Source: Gammaproteobacteria bacterium (GTDB taxonomy: Bacteria > Pseudomonadota > Gammaproteobacteria > Pseudomonadales > Pseudohongiellaceae). From it: a stretch of 64,000 nt of DNA. Position numbers and translations under genes: made by a program. Below, in pieces: positions 9,659 through 19,609 of the stretch (its first letter is position 1; the number at the start of each line of letters is the position of its first letter). The DNA lies in assembly GCA_019654215.1 (NCBI GenBank), contig BPDI01000004.1, forward strand, positions 1 to 64,000, read 5' to 3'. The notes under the pieces were generated by a model that saw nothing but the letters and a program-made list of their open reading frames with translations, had not been told where the DNA came from and made no database searches.

Positions 9659-10567
9659 CTAGGGCCTTGGCGGATAATCGAACTGCAGAGCCGGTGGGCA
9701 TTGATCGCCCACAGCATCGCCGCGAACCCAATTTTCAAGTGCTCGACGCTCTGGATCATCTTGTGAGTACCAGCGTCTTCCTCCGTTATGCATTAAGTCT
9801 CCACCAGCATCCGGATGCAGGGGTTTATGCAGAAAACGACTGTAATCTGGTCGCCCGGGGTCAACAAAAGTCATTAGTTCTTCGAATGACTGTCGAGATT
9901 GCTCAAGTGTCCAATAGCTGTTATCTGGATTTGGAATGGCAAATTGTCCGCTGTGACATTCAATACAGGGCATTGCGTTCTCAATCGGATTTACAAAAAT
10001 TGGCTGAACACACGAGCGGAAAAATTCGAAATCTATATCTACAGTAGGTTCGGCACCTGCGTTTGGATTACCGGTTGCGATCCATTGGGAAATTATTCGA
10101 TATTCACTGTGATTCGCGGAATCCCAGAAGATTCCACCAGAATGTGCTTCACCACCTGCTGTGGGCGCAAGGGGAGCCATTAGAATACGGCTAGTTTCTG
10201 GAGCGCTCGGATTAACTAATAACGCAACGTTTTCCATATTGGTTCGAGACTGTTCTTCTGTCCAATACACTTCCCCGTTTTCTTCAGTTAAAGCTACCAG
10301 GCCGAGCGGAGCATTAGCTTGTACTGTATGACAGGCAAGCAAGCTTTTGTCTGAGCCAACAAAACCACCACGATAACGGATAAAAATTGGTTCTACTGAT
10401 TCCTTGTAGAACTCGAAGTCCAATCCCTTCGGCGTATCTCTGGTCACTGCGGCATCACTAGTCTGGGTTGTTTGTGGTGTTGAAGGAGCTGATTCCTGTT
10501 CTCCGCAACCGATAACTAGAACTGTTAATAACGCGATCGCAAAGCATCGCGTGGTAGGACCATTCAT
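9659..10567 (-). CDS. Cytochrome-like lipoprotein with one intact and one degenerate haem site
   Basis: The start is ATG 10567, whose first bases overlap the stop of the beta-propeller gene (ATGA-type overlap). Lipobox VIGC is at residues 20-23. The protein is an internal duplication: each half has FEFY/FEFF...PIF, a CH site, WTxEQSR, a PxxPxxSR(I/F)L segment and GG.H.GG. The second half has a proper haem motif CIECH; the first half shows only LLACH, lacking the first Cys. It is probably an electron acceptor for the adjacent propeller protein. Substrate and partner are inferred from operon position only. Confidence 0.8.
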   Translation of the reverse strand: MNGPTTRCFAIALLTVLVIGCGEQESAPSTPQTTQTSDAAVTRDTPKGLDFEFYKESVEPIFIRYRGGFVGSDKSLLACHTVQANAPLGLVALTEENGEVYWTEEQSRTNMENVALLVNPSAPETSRILMAPLAPTAGGEAHSGGIFWDSANHSEYRIISQWIATGNPNAGAEPTVDIDFEFFRSCVQPIFVNPIENAMPCIECHSGQFAIPNPDNSYWTLEQSRQSFEELMTFVDPGRPDYSRFLHKPLHPDAGGDLMHNGGRRWYSQDDPERRALENWVRGDAVGDQCPPALQFDYPPRP

Positions 10568-11662
10568 GGTGCTTCGCCCCCCCAATCCTCAGGCATGATT
10601 GCAGTGAAGATACGCTTAGGTGCCTGTCCTACTGGAAAGCGCTTTACTACTTCTTGATTATGCACATCGACTACGGCTGTTTGGTTATGACCTGAAACTC
10701 CTACCCATAGGTAATTACTATCTGGTGTAGTGGTAATCCAAGCAGGGTTACCAATATAAACTCTTCCAATGTATTCAAAATCAGGATAGGTGTAGCCATA
10801 AATGTGAGACGTGGCACGGCTTGAATGCCAAACTTGGCTCTGATCAGGCAGTACAACTATCCCATGACTTGGGGCGCTTTGGATTCCATCTGCGGTTTGG
10901 TCCATGCGATTCCAGGATGCTACAGGAGGGCTAATTTTATTTAATACTTCCTGGGTTTTCCCCGTCGATTTCCCAGAAGCCATGCCATCCACCAACGTTT
11001 ACTAACATGGAGCGAGTTGTACCATCCTCATTAACCGTGAAAGTTAGTGGGCGTACACCGCCGGTAAATGGATTCTGTGAGTAGGGAATAGAAGTTTCGA
11101 ATATCACTTCGTCGGTAGCAGTATCTATGGCAATAATTTCGCTCGCTCCGATCATACCGCCAACTGCATATTTGCCATCAGGTGTTACAAAAGTGTTATG
11201 AACTCCACCGCCAGTTTCGATATTGGCAATAATCTCGTTAGTATCCATTGAGATTACCTGTATGAGCGGTTCAGCAATAATTGCTACATAAACCTTTCTT
11301 GCGCTCATGCTAGCTGAAAGATTGTGTGGACCATTAGCCAAGGGAATGCGTTTCACCATCTCGAACGTGCGAGTGTCAACAACATCGACAGTGTGATCGT
11401 ATTCATTGGTGAAGTAGTAATAGAGGCCATCCGCATGCACAGTCGCCCCATGGTTGTGAGGTAAGTCTTCGATATAACCAACCTGTTCCATGGTTTCGGG
11501 GTTAAAAACATACACATCATCACCAGCAGAATTAGTCTGCAGAATGCGAATTGGTCGATCGGTTATTTTGCCACCTACGAAATCGGATACATAAGTTTGG
11601 GCAGTAGATGTGGAACTGAGCAAGCCTGATATCGCTAAGCAGCAGAAAATCGCTTTTTTCAC
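10564..11662 (-). CDS. Secreted YVTN-type beta-propeller protein, one frameshift
   Basis: GTG 11662 is the best start: GGAGG lies 5 bases upstream, while the ATG at 11674 has no such site. The signal peptide is VKKAIFCCLAISGLLSSTSTA. Repeats follow with the pattern V.V.D..T.E...I....GPHNL...., for example HTVDVVDTRTFEMVKRI, VYVFNPETMEQVGYIED and TAVVDVHNQEVVKRFPVG. Together they give a seven-bladed propeller of the YVTN/NirN-like kind. One indel near 10940-10990 splits the frame. It is the first gene of an operon with two cytochrome lipoproteins, so it may bind or oxidise a substrate and pass electrons to them. No catalytic residue is evident. Confidence 0.8.
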
Positions 11663-11667
11663 AGTGA

Positions 11668-11672
11668 CCTCC
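11668..11672 (-). promoter_or_regulatory. Shine-Dalgarno that fixes the GTG start at 11662
   Basis: On the minus strand GGAGG sits 5 bases before GTG 11662. This favours GTG over the in-frame ATG twelve bases upstream. Confidence 0.75.
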
Positions 11673-11896
11673 AATTATTCTTTAATTTTGGTTCGGGTGG
11701 ATTTGCGGGTAATTGTTCTAATAATTTGTCAACTTTGAACATAGCACCCTCGGCGGCAGCCCGCAATAATATTGAGGCTTAAGCTAGATGCTCTAATCCG
11801 ACTTTTTCTGTCTTTTTTAAAAGCTCTTGTTATGCAAGTGCTTTATTTTACTTTTGTTATCATTAGCAACTTACTGGACTCATCTTTTTAGTAGCT

Positions 11897-13471
11897 ATGA
11901 CCACTGATGCAATTATTATCGGAGGAGGCCACAATGGTCTCGTATGTGCTAGTTATTTAGCCAATGCTGGTATGCGCGTAAGGGTTCTGGAGAAAAATGA
12001 ACAGATCGGTGGTCCAGCAAGTACAGAAGAATTTCACCCTGGATTTAGGAATTCAGTAGGTGCTTATACAGTCAGCCTGCTAAATCCGAAAGTTATAAAC
12101 GATCTCGAGTTACATAAACATGGATTAAAAATTGTTGAGCGCAAAGTAAATAACGTTTTCCCTCATAACGACGGAAACTTTCTTGCGTTTGTTCATGGTC
12201 GAAATGAACTAAAAAAAAAGATTGCTCAGTTTTCAAAGCATGATGCGAAGCAAGTTGATCGTTTCTTTAGTGATATCGAGATGGTGTCGGACCAAATCCG
12301 TAGCCTTCTTCTTGAGACTCCCCCTAACGCAGGCGGTGGATTTAGAGATGTCGTTAGAGCTGCGCTGCTCGGGAATCGCTTGCGTAAACTAAACGTCGAT
12401 GAAGGCCGCGTTCTCCTAGATATATTTTCAAAGAGTGTTTCAGATTTCCTTGATTACTATTTTAAAGATGAGCGAGTCAAAGCAGCATTTGCCTTCGATG
12501 GCTTAGTTGGCACCTATAGTGATACTAAACAAGCTGGTACTGCTTATGTCTTGGCACACCATGCCTTTGGTGAGGTAAATGGCAAAAAAGGCATTTGGGG
12601 TCATGCGATTGGTGGTATGGGAGCAATAACACAATCAATGGCTGCCTACGCACAGACGAAAGGTGTAGATATCGAAGTGAATCGCACAGTGCATCGAGTA
12701 GTGGTTAAAAACAATGAAGCGGTAGGAGTTGAGCTAGATGATGGTGAAATAATCGAATCCTCTCGTGTAGTTTCTAACTTAAATCCCGCTCTTTTATTCA
12801 GGAGAATGATTAATGCAAGCAATCTTCCTGAAGAATTTAATCGCAGAATGGCAAACTATAAGAATGGTTCCGGCACTTTGCGCATGAATGTGGCGCTGCG
12901 TGATTTACCCGACTTTACTTGCTTAAAAAATCACAAGCGCGCAACCGAAGATCACCTTACTTCTGGAATTATTATTGGACCAACAGTGGATTATCTCGAT
13001 CAGGCATATAAAGATGCGGAAGAACTAGGTTGGTCTAGAGAACCAATTATCGAGATGCTTATTCCTTCCACATTGGACGACTCATTAGCTCCCCCTGGCA
13101 AGCATGTCGCGAGTTTGTTTTGTCATCAATTTAATCCCGGTCTGAATTGGGATGTGCATCGAGATAAAGCTGCAAGGACTGTAATAAATCAAGTTGAAAA
13201 ATATGCACCAGGATTTAGAGAGCTCATTCTTGGTCAGCAGGTCTTAACCCCAATAGACTTGGAGCGAAAATTTGGCCTCATAAATGGAGACATCTTCCAT
13301 GGCAAATTGAACCTGGATCAGATGTTTAGTGCCCGTCCAATTTTGGGATATGGGAATTATCGGACACCTATTAATAAGCTTTATATGTGTGGATCGGGAA
13401 CTCACCCCGGGGGAGGAGTCACTGGAATTCCTGGACATAATGCAGCCAGAGAAATACTTAAAGATCTCTAG
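11897..13471 (+). CDS. FAD-dependent oxidoreductase, phytoene desaturase/PYROXD2-like
   Basis: Intact 524-residue protein without a signal peptide. The N-terminus has the dinucleotide-binding motif IIIGGGHNGLVCASYLANAG followed by RVLEKNEQIGG. The end carries LYMCGSGTHPGGGVTGIPGH, the FAD-contacting C-terminal motif of the amine oxidase/phytoene desaturase group. Length and motifs match the PYROXD2-like subgroup (carotenoid-desaturase-related, substrate unknown), which is common in marine gammaproteobacteria and not linked to carotenoid clusters. No crt genes are nearby. The gene stands alone, divergent from the propeller operon, and ends at a bidirectional terminator. Confidence 0.88.
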   Translation: MTTDAIIIGGGHNGLVCASYLANAGMRVRVLEKNEQIGGPASTEEFHPGFRNSVGAYTVSLLNPKVINDLELHKHGLKIVERKVNNVFPHNDGNFLAFVHGRNELKKKIAQFSKHDAKQVDRFFSDIEMVSDQIRSLLLETPPNAGGGFRDVVRAALLGNRLRKLNVDEGRVLLDIFSKSVSDFLDYYFKDERVKAAFAFDGLVGTYSDTKQAGTAYVLAHHAFGEVNGKKGIWGHAIGGMGAITQSMAAYAQTKGVDIEVNRTVHRVVVKNNEAVGVELDDGEIIESSRVVSNLNPALLFRRMINASNLPEEFNRRMANYKNGSGTLRMNVALRDLPDFTCLKNHKRATEDHLTSGIIIGPTVDYLDQAYKDAEELGWSREPIIEMLIPSTLDDSLAPPGKHVASLFCHQFNPGLNWDVHRDKAARTVINQVEKYAPGFRELILGQQVLTPIDLERKFGLINGDIFHGKLNLDQMFSARPILGYGNYRTPINKLYMCGSGTHPGGGVTGIPGHNAAREILKDL

Positions 13472-13645
13472 CTCGAAGAAAGTGAGCGTTCGTAGTCATT
13501 CAATAAATTCACCAAAGTAGGCCTGTTAAGGAAAGACCAAAACAAACCGCTTCAGAAATTTGGGTACGACGTTCCGATTTGCAAAAATTATTAAAATGCC
13601 AATTGATCCTTTTCTATCCAGCGAACATTGTGGCAATTCGATTGC

Positions 13646-13679
13646 ATAAAAAAAAGGGACTAAAAAGCCCCTTTTTTAT
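13646..13679. terminator. Bidirectional terminator between convergent genes
   Basis: An A-run, stem GGGACT / AGCCCC with a four-A loop, then a T-run. The symmetry gives a U-tail on both strands. It lies between the stops at 13471 (plus) and 13693 (minus). Confidence 0.75.
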
Positions 13680-13692
13680 CGGAGTTAAAAAA

Positions 13693-14874
13693 CTAATCGA
13701 CTGGCTCTAGGCGAACTATGGAAGTAGTTTCGAAATCACCTCTGCCACCACCATTACCGTCTGAGATAGCTAAATAGATATAACCATCTGTTCCCTGGCG
13801 GACGTCGCGAATACGACCCATATTATAGGCAAGGGTTTCTTCAACTATCACTTCGCGGTAGTCCTCACTCATATGTAGTCGAGCAAGTTGCTGGCCAACC
13901 AGTGCGCCTGAAAAAATACTGCCATGCCACATCGGAAATTTATCTCCGTTGTAAATCATCAGGCCGGACGCGGCGATTGATGGAACCCAGACTTGTGTTG
14001 GCGAAGTCATACCTTCTCGGCCTATGCCTTCGTGGATAGGGCTTCCCGAAGATCCATAGTTCACGCCGTATCCGATTACCGGCCAGCCATAGTTGTTACC
14101 TGGTTCGATGCGGTTGAGTTCATCACCACCTTGCGGTCCGTGTTCAGTTTCCCACAGGTCGCCAGTTATGGGATGAACTGCCAAACCCTGTGGGCTGCGA
14201 TGTCCGTAACTCCATATTTCTGGAAGGTAGCCACTTTGACCCACAAACGGATTATCATCAGGCACACTGCCATCGTCATTCAATCGAACAATGACCCCCT
14301 GGTGATTAGAAGTATCTTGTGCTGGGTGTGCGCTTAGATCGCCACGAGAAGGAGCTTGTCTGTCACCTAGGCTTAAATACAAGTAACCGTCTGCATCGAA
14401 TGCAATTTTGCCACCGTAATGTCCAAAACCCGTTGCCTGTGCAGCGAAGATTTCAACGATATTAGTAAGTCGATCATTTTCAAATCGACCTCGAATAATT
14501 GCGGTAGTGGAAGTGTCATCCACAGGTTTGGCATAACTTACATACACCCATTGGTTTTCTTCGAAATCCGGATGGAGTACTACATCAAACATGCCACCTT
14601 GACCCACATAATGGCTTTCGGGAAGTCCTGGAATAGCTTCAGGCAATAATTGGCCATCTCTTACGATTCGCAAGCGTCCTGGCTTTTCGGTTACCAGCAT
14701 GTCTCCATTGGGTAGAAAAGCCATTGACCAGGGCTGCAAAAATCCTTCCGCAACTTCCACCACGCGATAATTATGGTGGGCTGCATAATAAACACCGTTA
14801 GTCTGCCCATACGTATTCGCAGCGAATACAATTAAAAGGCTAGCACTAAAAAGCTTTAAAAAATGACGAAGCAT
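13693..14874 (-). CDS. Secreted PQQ-dependent soluble aldose (sugar) dehydrogenase
   Basis: ATG 14874 is preceded by CAGGAG and begins a signal peptide (MLRHFLKLFSASLLIVFAA). The mature part is a six-bladed propeller of the glucose/sorbosone dehydrogenase family: PWSMAFLPNGDMLVTEKPGR, GQGGMFDVVLHPDF, SYGHRSPQGLAVHP and WETEHGPQGGDELN hold the usual PQQ- and Ca-binding His, Arg and Asp residues. It oxidises aldose sugars to lactones in the periplasm with PQQ, like YliI/Asd of E. coli. The frame is intact, about 394 residues. An ATG further upstream at 14910 would put a charged stretch before the signal peptide and is less likely. Confidence 0.9.
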   Translation of the reverse strand: MLRHFLKLFSASLLIVFAANTYGQTNGVYYAAHHNYRVVEVAEGFLQPWSMAFLPNGDMLVTEKPGRLRIVRDGQLLPEAIPGLPESHYVGQGGMFDVVLHPDFEENQWVYVSYAKPVDDTSTTAIIRGRFENDRLTNIVEIFAAQATGFGHYGGKIAFDADGYLYLSLGDRQAPSRGDLSAHPAQDTSNHQGVIVRLNDDGSVPDDNPFVGQSGYLPEIWSYGHRSPQGLAVHPITGDLWETEHGPQGGDELNRIEPGNNYGWPVIGYGVNYGSSGSPIHEGIGREGMTSPTQVWVPSIAASGLMIYNGDKFPMWHGSIFSGALVGQQLARLHMSEDYREVIVEETLAYNMGRIRDVRQGTDGYIYLAISDGNGGGRGDFETTSIVRLEPVD

Positions 14875-15304
14875 GGTTTTCTCCTGTTTCTTTTGGAGGC
14901 AGGGTCGCATAAAGAGCGATTTTCTGCCAAATCTTGAGTCACTTTCTCGCGAGATTTCTAATTTTTTAGAGAATGAGAGTCTATCGAAGTAACACGCCTA
15001 AAAATAGCCACTTGCGACGGATTATAATCCAGACGATTTACTGGATTTATACGGTCGATTACCTGTGCCAGGATATAGGCGGTTTGATAAAATTTATAGC
15101 ACTAAAAGCACGTCAGACCTTGCTTGTAGCGTAGAGAATGCTTATTCTGCCACTCCCTATCGGAGGCGCCATTTAAGCCTAATAAGCACCGTCAATGCTG
15201 CCCTGGGAGCCGTATTTTACGGAATAGTCAGAAACAAGGCGCGCATGGATTTTGATATCTTTGAATATGGGTTAGATCAAAACATGAAATCTGGAGAATC
15301 CAAG
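14875..15304. other. Intergenic region between divergent dehydrogenase genes
   Basis: About 430 bases between a minus-strand sugar dehydrogenase and a plus-strand PQQ dehydrogenase. An open frame runs through 15065-15304 into the PQQ gene but lacks a signal peptide or any family resemblance, so I treat it as non-coding. Promoters for both genes should lie here. I see no convincing -35/-10 pair or RNA gene. Confidence 0.5.
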
Positions 15305-17245
15305 ATGCGAACAGTAAAACAATTATTTTCGTTACTAGCGGCAGCTATTGGAGCTTCTCTCTGCGCCTCTGCAGTTTGGAGCCAGTCTGGCACGAGTATT
15401 TACGAGGGTGATTGGCCGGAATATCACGGCAATGAATTAGCGCAGCGCTATTCACCACTCGATCAAATTAATGCCGACAATGTTAGTTCTTTGGAGCTTG
15501 CCTGGCAGTTTTCCACTGTTAACTTTGGACCCACCACAGATTTTAATAATCCTTCGACTCCGATCGAGATCGATGGAATTCTCTATGCCAACATCGGAAG
15601 CACTAGAAACGTAGTGGCCTTAGAAGCCACTAGCGGACAGGTTCTCTGGATGTGGCGACCCCAGGAAGGTGATCGCTTCGATGAGGCGCCAAGGAAAGGT
15701 GCTGGGCGTGGCGTTGCTTTTTGGAGTGACGGTCAGAGTAATCGCGTTATCGATGTGACTCCAGGCTATCGCTTGGTTTCACTGGATGCCGAAACTGGAA
15801 TTCCTGATCCAAACTTCGGTGAAAATGGCATTGTCGATTTATTTGTTGGTCTTAGAAACGCCGATGATCCAAGATTTCCTTACCCCGATATAGGCCTCTC
15901 CGCGGCGCCATTCGTAATGAATGATGTCATTGTCGTAGGTGCCGCGCATCGAGTAGGTATGCGACCCCGTTCTAAAGCGAATGTGAAAGGTGATATTCGC
16001 GGATTCGACGCAAGAACAGGCGAGTTACTTTGGACTTTTCGTACAATTCCGGAACGTGGCGAACTTGGATTTGAGTCATGGCTTGATGGCGGAATCGAAT
16101 TTACCGGTAATGCTGGAGTTTGGGCACCACTATCCGGAGACCCTGAATTAGGACTGGTTTATTTGCCAGTAGAATCAGCGACTGGCGATCGTTATGGTGG
16201 CGATCGTCCAGGTGACAATCTGTTTTCTGATTCTATCGTTGCTCTAGATATTAAAACTGGTGAGCGTCGGTGGCATTACCAGCTAACTCACCATGATATC
16301 TGGGACTGGGATATACCAGGTGCTTCAGTACTCGCTGATTTGCCAAACGGTCGCAAAATCCTAATGTCTGTCACCAAGCAGGCTTGGGTATATACATTCG
16401 ATAGAGAAACAGGCGAACCAATCTGGCCAATTGTTGAAGAGCCAGTTCCGGTAGGTGATGTTCCTGGGGAATGGTATTCACCAACCCAACCGATTCCGAC
16501 CCGTCCAGCACCATTCGATCGTCAGGGGTTCACAGAGGCAGACATTATTGACTGGACCTCGGAGCTGCGAGCGCTCGCTTTGGAATCCATAGACGGATTT
16601 CGCCTTGCACCAAGTGTTTATTCGCCGCCTTCATTAGCTGATTCCCCTGACGGAACGCGGGGTGTGTTGCATATGCCGTCCGCAACTGGAGGAGCTAACT
16701 GGGAGGGTGCTGCAATTGACCCGGAAACCGGAATTCTTTACGTGCCATCTCGAACTCAGCTAAATGTTATGGCGCTGGAGAAAGATGAGAATTCTGATAT
16801 TGGTATGAGTGCAGCTTTCGGCGCGCGCACACCGAGAATTCAGGGGCTGGAAATCGTTAAACCACCTTATGGACGTATTACTGCAATCGATATGAACAGT
16901 GGAGATCATCTGTGGATGATTGCTAATGCTGATACCCCTGATCGAATTGCTAACCACCCGCTTCTTGAAGGTGTCGACGTTGGGCGTACCGGTGTGCCGA
17001 CTCGCGCAGGTGTCTTTGTAACAAAATCATTGCTATTTGTAGCGGAAGGAACTGGCGGACCCGGAGCAAGTCCAATATTTAGAGCTATAGATAAAACAAC
17101 TGGAGAAATCTTAGCGGAGATTGAACTACCGAATAACCAATCTGGATTGCCATTTACTTATGAACATGATGGCAAACAATACATTTCAATGTTTGTCAGC
17201 GGTGGAGGGCAACCAGCTGAGCTGGTGGCTTACGCACTGCCGTAA
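15305..17245 (+). CDS. Secreted PQQ-dependent dehydrogenase (quinoprotein)
   Basis: ATG 15305 has GGAG 9 bases upstream and starts the signal peptide MRTVKQLFSLLAAAIGASL. The mature part begins DWPEYHGNELAQRYSPLDQI, the standard entrance of eight-bladed PQQ propellers. Later blades show the tryptophan-docking style segments, e.g. DGILYANIGSTRNVVALEA, TGERRWHYQLTHHDIWDWD and REKTGEPIWPI-like DRETGEPIWPI. There is no fused cytochrome domain. It would oxidise an alcohol or sugar in the periplasm using PQQ and an external cytochrome. The frame is intact over 646 residues. A YceI gene follows after 23 bases and is probably co-transcribed. Confidence 0.9.
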   Translation: MRTVKQLFSLLAAAIGASLCASAVWSQSGTSIYEGDWPEYHGNELAQRYSPLDQINADNVSSLELAWQFSTVNFGPTTDFNNPSTPIEIDGILYANIGSTRNVVALEATSGQVLWMWRPQEGDRFDEAPRKGAGRGVAFWSDGQSNRVIDVTPGYRLVSLDAETGIPDPNFGENGIVDLFVGLRNADDPRFPYPDIGLSAAPFVMNDVIVVGAAHRVGMRPRSKANVKGDIRGFDARTGELLWTFRTIPERGELGFESWLDGGIEFTGNAGVWAPLSGDPELGLVYLPVESATGDRYGGDRPGDNLFSDSIVALDIKTGERRWHYQLTHHDIWDWDIPGASVLADLPNGRKILMSVTKQAWVYTFDRETGEPIWPIVEEPVPVGDVPGEWYSPTQPIPTRPAPFDRQGFTEADIIDWTSELRALALESIDGFRLAPSVYSPPSLADSPDGTRGVLHMPSATGGANWEGAAIDPETGILYVPSRTQLNVMALEKDENSDIGMSAAFGARTPRIQGLEIVKPPYGRITAIDMNSGDHLWMIANADTPDRIANHPLLEGVDVGRTGVPTRAGVFVTKSLLFVAEGTGGPGASPIFRAIDKTTGEILAEIELPNNQSGLPFTYEHDGKQYISMFVSGGGQPAELVAYALP

Positions 17246-17268
17246 ATTAAACAGGAGTAATTATTAAC

Positions 17269-17843
17269 ATGCGAACTTTATTGAATCGAGCCTTACTAGG
17301 TGCCGCCTTGTTGATCATTGGTTTACCAGCGCAAGCCGCGATGTGGAAGCTCGATCCGGCAATGTCGACGGTAACTTTCAAATATAACTATGGTAGCGAT
17401 CTATATGAAGGCAAGTTTACAAATGTTGAAGCAAATTTCGACATAGACCCGATGCGCCCTGGAAGTTGCAAATTTGATGTGACTATTAATATAGAAGACA
17501 TTGATGTCGATTCGCCGGAAGTGTTGGATTATCTGCTCGACTACGAATTATTCGACGTTGACACTTGGCCAATGGCTAAGTTTCAGGCTGAAAGTTGCAG
17601 ATTAACTGGAGTTACTTCTTTCGAATCCGATGGCACTTTGACGATTCGTGATCAAACCCATCCTGTTACATTTCCTTTCGAATTGAATATTGAGACCTGT
17701 GATGGACAAGTTTGTTTCCGCCTATCTAGTGAAGTCGAAATCTTGCGGCTTCAGTTGGTGTTGGTCAGGGGTATTGGGCAAATACCGCAGAAGTACCAAA
17801 TGAAGTACAAGTATTAGTCGATGTCTATGCGACCCAGCAGTAG
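17269..17843 (+). CDS. YceI family periplasmic protein, frameshifted near the C-terminus
   Basis: The signal peptide MRTLLNRALLGAALLIIGL precedes WKLDPAMSTVTFKYNYGSDL, the usual YceI opening. Further on come FDVDTWPMAKF (normally DFFDV..(F/Y)P.A.F) and GTLTIRDQTHPVTFPFEL. The final motif LQ(F)GVGQGYWANTAEV appears only after a frame change near 17750, extending the gene to a TAG at 17841. The fold is a lipocalin-like barrel that binds long isoprenoid lipids such as polyprenyl quinones. Beside a PQQ dehydrogenase a quinone-binding role is attractive but not shown. AGGAG at 17252-17256 fits the start. Confidence 0.85.
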
Positions 17844-17884
17844 AAAGTAAGATGAGTCTTTAGCTGCCTCAAAAACCAAAGCTA

Positions 17885-17921
17885 CAATAAAGGGTTCACT
17901 CGATAGACTGGCCCTTTTTTT
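17885..17921 (+). terminator. Probable weak terminator after the YceI gene
   Basis: AAAGGG(TT) and (GG)CCCTTT can pair around a long loop, followed by a T-run near 17910-17920. The stem is short and the loop large, so this is tentative. Confidence 0.4.
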
Positions 17922-18001
17922 TCCTGAAATTAATTCTTACTTAGGAGATAATCTTTTATTGCGGATAACAAACTGTCGGCTCGATAGAGTTTCGATTTGG
18001 A

Positions 18002-19557
18002 TTAATAAACGTTGTCCCAGCTAGATTTATCGATTCGGAATCTGCGATAAGATAAATTACGTGTATCTTCTAATAATTGAATTCTTGAAGGTTCATTCAC
18101 GTACATCATGTGACCGCCTTGGTAAAACCATATTCAATTTGATCTGCTCGTATGTCGTGTCGGTTGAGTGTGTTTTCCCGCATCAAAGAAAGGTGTTGTT
18201 AAATCGAAGTACCCGGATGCAACAAAAACTTTTAGTGCTGGATTTATTCGCAACGCTTCCGATAGGTCGTGGGCAGTATTTACGTATGCTGGCTCCCAGG
18301 AAGAACCATCTGGAACTGTCGCCAACGCCAGTTGGAATTTAAATTGGGATCGGCTGGTGCGAGATAATCTCTATTCCAATCAACACCTAGATCACTGCGA
18401 ATGTACGTCATAAGTGCTGCTTTATAGGCTGCCGAAATACCGTCTGATGCAGGATCGCGAGAATTCTCTGCGGCCAGGTCATCAATTTGGTCTTGGGTAT
18501 ATCTTGAATCTGATCTGCCTACAGCCAATCCTTGATCTCTCAAAACTCTTTGGCAAAGCGAGTTCCTTGCACCCGTAAATTCGCACGGTCAATATACGCA
18601 GCACTCAACCCCGTGAAGTAGGCTAATCGATTGCGCACCGTCCGGTATTCATCCGGTTCTATTGCATTGCCCTTAAAAAGTGCAGGTAAATATTCATTTA
18701 CAGCAAATTCACGAGCTTGTTGCAAAAAGACTTCTTGGCTTTCCGGTGGAGGTTCTACGCGCCCATGGTAAAGAGCGGTTGCGGCCATGGTTGGAATATA
18801 GGTGATGTAGGAAACGATGTTGTCCCGCACATAGGGAGTAGAACCCTGGTAATCTAATGCTTGCGATACGAACAAGATGCCATTGAGGCTTATATTCAAT
18901 TCGCCTTCCTTTAAATTTGGCAACTGCAGCCGCTCGAGTTGTACCAAAACTTTCTCCTAATAAAAATTTAGGGGAATTCCAGCGATTGTGTTCAGAAATC
19001 CATGTTTGAATAAACAGTGCCATAGAATCTGCATCTTCATTTAATCCCCAGAAATCCTTGCCTTCAAAAGTTCCTAAAGCTCTTGAGAAACCGGTTCCAA
19101 CCGGATCAATAAACACTAAATCACTTACATCGAGAATGGTTTCGGGGGCTTCAACAATAGGATAAGGAGGCAAGCCTGCATGACCCGCATCTGACGGTAC
19201 TACTATTCGTTTCGGCCCATAGCTGCCCATATGTAACCATACGGACGCCGAGCCTGGCCCGCCATTCCAGACAAAGGTAACGGGACGTACTTCGCCTTCT
19301 TCTAGATCCCTTTTTACATATGCAAAGGAAAAGATTGATGCTTTAGGTTCTCCTTCAATATCTCTAATGTAAGTTTCGCCAGCAATGGCCTGATAATCGA
19401 TGCGGTTATCATTAAATCGATTTGAGTGCTCGCTAATAAAGCGAGTTGGTTCTGGAATCTCTGCTGTCTCGTTTGTTTCTTCCTCAGCCGCATATATTGG
19501 TCCAGTGTTTATAATTATTGCTGTTGCAAACACAGTAAACACTCTAAAGGATTTCAT
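18002..19557 (-). CDS. Secreted S10 serine carboxypeptidase-like protein, frameshifted several times
   Basis: ATG 19557 starts the signal peptide MKSFRVFTVFATAIIINTG. The protein shows every S10 landmark: FVWNGGPGSASVWLHMGSYG, then LLGESFGTTRAA with the nucleophile Ser, VFVASGYFDLTTPFF with the catalytic Asp, and YQGGHMMY with the catalytic His. Frame changes are needed near 18950, 18540, 18330, 18160 and 18115; the last stop is at 18002. These enzymes trim C-terminal residues from peptides. It is encoded 52 bases downstream of a secreted creatininase-like gene on the same strand, so the two probably share a transcript. With all catalytic residues present, sequencing indels are more likely than decay. 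Confidence 0.8.
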
Positions 19558-19609
19558 GATTAACACCCGTTTTTTATCTCTTAATTATCTTTTGATATTA
19601 ATTGAATCT

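Noticed and set aside
9655-9759. Longer N-terminus for the small cytochrome (start at 9759)
   Set aside because: It would overlap the upstream gene by about 100 bases and bury the lipobox; starts at 9654 or 9642 fit better.
1182-13615. A 16-base identical stretch (CAATTGATCCTTTTCT) at 1182-1197 and 13600-13615
   Set aside because: Both lie just after plus-strand genes, but there are only two copies, no symmetry and no other conservation, so chance is likely.
15065-15304. 80-codon extension in front of the PQQ dehydrogenase
   Set aside because: It has no signal peptide or homology, and a good ribosome site plus signal peptide mark ATG 15305 as the start.
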